Shown one piece after another: positions 62,301 through 64,000 of a DNA stretch of 64,000 nt. The position numbers and the translations under genes are program-made. Numbering within the stretch: position 1 is the stretch's first letter; each line of letters starts with the position of its first letter. The notes under the pieces were generated by a model. The model searched no databases and was not told the DNA's origin. It was given only the letters and a program-made list of their open reading frames with translations. The DNA is taken from the NCBI GenBank assembly GCA_003508835.1, contig PUFA01000068.1:992001-1056000 (forward strand), written 5' to 3'. The DNA comes from Eonycteris spelaea (Eukaryota; Chordata; Mammalia; Chiroptera; Pteropodidae).

Positions 62301-63519
62301 CTTCCTCCTCCTTATTATCACGTTATACTGGAAGAACTTTACAGTTGGTGAGAGACATGGGACATGCTATAACAGAAATGTCAAAGGCACGTGTATTTGA
62401 GCTAGGTGTTTAAGAATGGTTATTTTGATGAGCAGAAATGGGAAAAAAAGAGGATTCAAGAAGATTAGTTTTTCTGTTTTCTTCAACTGAATAATTAGAA
62501 ACTGGCTTAACAAATAAACCCCAAATTCTATTTAAGCCCTAAAATTTTATAAATTAGTCTTTTCGTTTTAATGTTTACAATGGTCTAGTCCCAAAAGCAT
62601 TACTTATTCATTATATATGATTCAGAAAATAAAAACAGGCAAAAAAGAGAAGGAAAAATCTCATGTAATTGCTCCATATTTTTGTTATACCTAGTTTTTG
62701 AAATATGTATATATAAGATTACATATATTTTAACAAAAAAAGATTTGTATTATAGACAGTGTTTTACAAGGTAATTTATTTGTACTAAACAATGCTTAAA
62801 TAGTATTTAAATACGTTTAAACAATGTTTACCAGTTTTCAATGGTAAATCTATTTTTTAATGGGAAGAAGTCTCTCTGATAATTAATCTCTCCCCCTGTT
62901 AAACTTTGAGTGCTTTAGAAACAGCCCAGTATACAATGAGCTACCCGACAAGGGCTTGAGGCAAAAATTGCACCTTTTGTCAACTGAGAAAAATTACTAC
63001 TATACTTCAATTTATAAATAACCTTGTTTCTGCCAAGAAATAAAAATTCTTTACTTAGGTAAGACAAGGACATCAATTCTTAGTACCAAAAGATTTAATA
63101 GATGAAACCATTAATGTGCTCACCCACCTTATCAACCTTTTAAAATGAAGGTATTAATCTTGATTAAATTCTTTATCGGTGGTTCTCATCTTCAGTTAAT
63201 TTCATCAAACCATGTCTAGAATGGCTCACATTGGAATACTAATGTTTAACTTAGATAATCACACTGACATTTTAGGGAAAAAAATTATCCTCTTACCAAA
63301 GATTCATTTAATCTGTATTTAGACAGTTTTCTGGAAGTCTCAGCAACAATGAAAGGCACAAAAATAAATTAGGAAAAGGTCAAGATGATCACAGATAGAA
63401 ACAAGACGAGATGTGTTTTGTACATAAAAGTCACACAGATTTTAGATCTGATGTGTAAAGACCCTAGTCACTCTCATCCTTACAAGAAAAAACTAGACAA
63501 ATAGAAAATTAATACTTTT

Positions 63520-64000
63520 TCTTGGAACCATAAGAGAACTGGGGGCACAGGGCAAACTACCTTCACCCAAACTGCAGAGATAAGTGCATTCAAAAGAACA
63601 CAGCTGCGATTTGCTTACCAGGAAGAGAAACAGCTGGACCCATAAACTGGTAGGAACACTTAAACATGGAAGAATGGCTGGCGGTTGAGCATGGGTACTA
63701 GTGACAGGGAAAAACTCCTGGGAGCCACAGTCTTAGGGGAATTCCCACACATTTGGGCATTTTACCTCCAGGAACTCTGCCAGATTTTCACAATGAAGAT
63801 CTAAGGTTCTCTCCTGGCTCTCTTAGAGTAGGGAGAGAGTGACCAGGGCCTTATCCACAACAAAGTCCTTTTATCCAGGGGGAAGTAACTCCCAGAGTCT
63901 TATCCCAGGTGAAGGAAAGGAATTCTTCTCAGCCTAGACTCTTCCAGCCTTTCTGTCTTACCTAAGGGGAAATAAAACAGGCCACATGGGTCAGAGCTTC
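63520..64000. mobile_element. GC-richer block at window end, probable old repeat
   Basis: Composition changes abruptly from AT-rich intron to a moderately GC-rich block (cctccaggaactctgccaga, aaaacaggccacatgggtc). It reads like a mammalian interspersed repeat, possibly an L1 5' region, but I could not place it in a family. It continues beyond the window. Confidence 0.35.

Larger units (their letters stand above)
60453..64000 (-). other. TYR: TYR intron 3 (partial)
   Basis: No TYR exon 3 was found, so intron 3 runs past the right edge. Recognised: MIR relics at about 61550-61720 and 62170-62300. 60.5-61.5 and 62.3-63.5 kb hold nothing recognised. The last 480 bases differ in composition (separate entry). 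Confidence 0.8.

Noticed and set aside
1..64000. CRISPR arrays, bacterial operons, tRNA or rRNA genes
   Set aside because: None seen. Direct repeats present are microsatellites or dispersed retroelements, and the DNA is clearly mammalian.

Overview
This is an AT-rich mammalian nuclear DNA window. It holds the 3' ends of two genes arranged tail to tail: NOX4 (NADPH oxidase 4) on the + strand and TYR (tyrosinase) on the - strand. The same convergent pair exists on human 11q14.3. Exon-intron structure, abundant MIR/L2/MER5 relics and several L1 3' ends show a placental mammal. The youngest-looking L1 tails (7.7, 17.4-18.9 and 24.4-24.75 kb) resemble, from memory, L1 3' UTRs typical of bats. No Alu, B1, carnivore, ruminant or vespertilionid-type SINE was seen. 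Chiroptera is therefore the best guess, held only moderately.

Layout: 1-13451 is NOX4 intron. Five coding exons follow at 13452-13571, 15101-15208, 22528-22595, 24005-24105 and 35789-35909. They encode roughly the last 172 residues, the NADPH-binding half of the dehydrogenase domain. A candidate 3' UTR of about 2 kb reaches a poly(A) signal at 37939. The intergenic region (about 38.0-54.2 kb) has no gene I can support; it holds old repeats, microsatellites, a Z-DNA-type CG/CA tract and a TA-flanked terminal-inverted-repeat element. TYR follows on the - strand: exon 5 (54474-54703), intron 4, exon 4 (60272-60452), then intron 3 to the end of the window.

The genes are functionally unrelated. 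NOX4 makes hydrogen peroxide on internal membranes with p22phox; TYR is the copper enzyme that starts melanin synthesis in melanosomes. They share only a convergent position, with stop codons about 18.6 kb apart.

Three points stand out. (1) Three single-base deletions break the reading frames: two in NOX4 (near 15186 and 22571) and one in TYR (near 60404). Hits in two unrelated neighbours favour consensus sequence errors over true gene loss, but this needs checking. (2) A roughly 250-bp inverted repeat, about 96% identical, flanks the last NOX4 exon: one arm in the last intron, the other in the 3' UTR. The intronic arm interrupts an older repeat, so it looks like the derived copy. (3) Several nested insertions can be dated relative to each other. 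I found no wholly new gene system.
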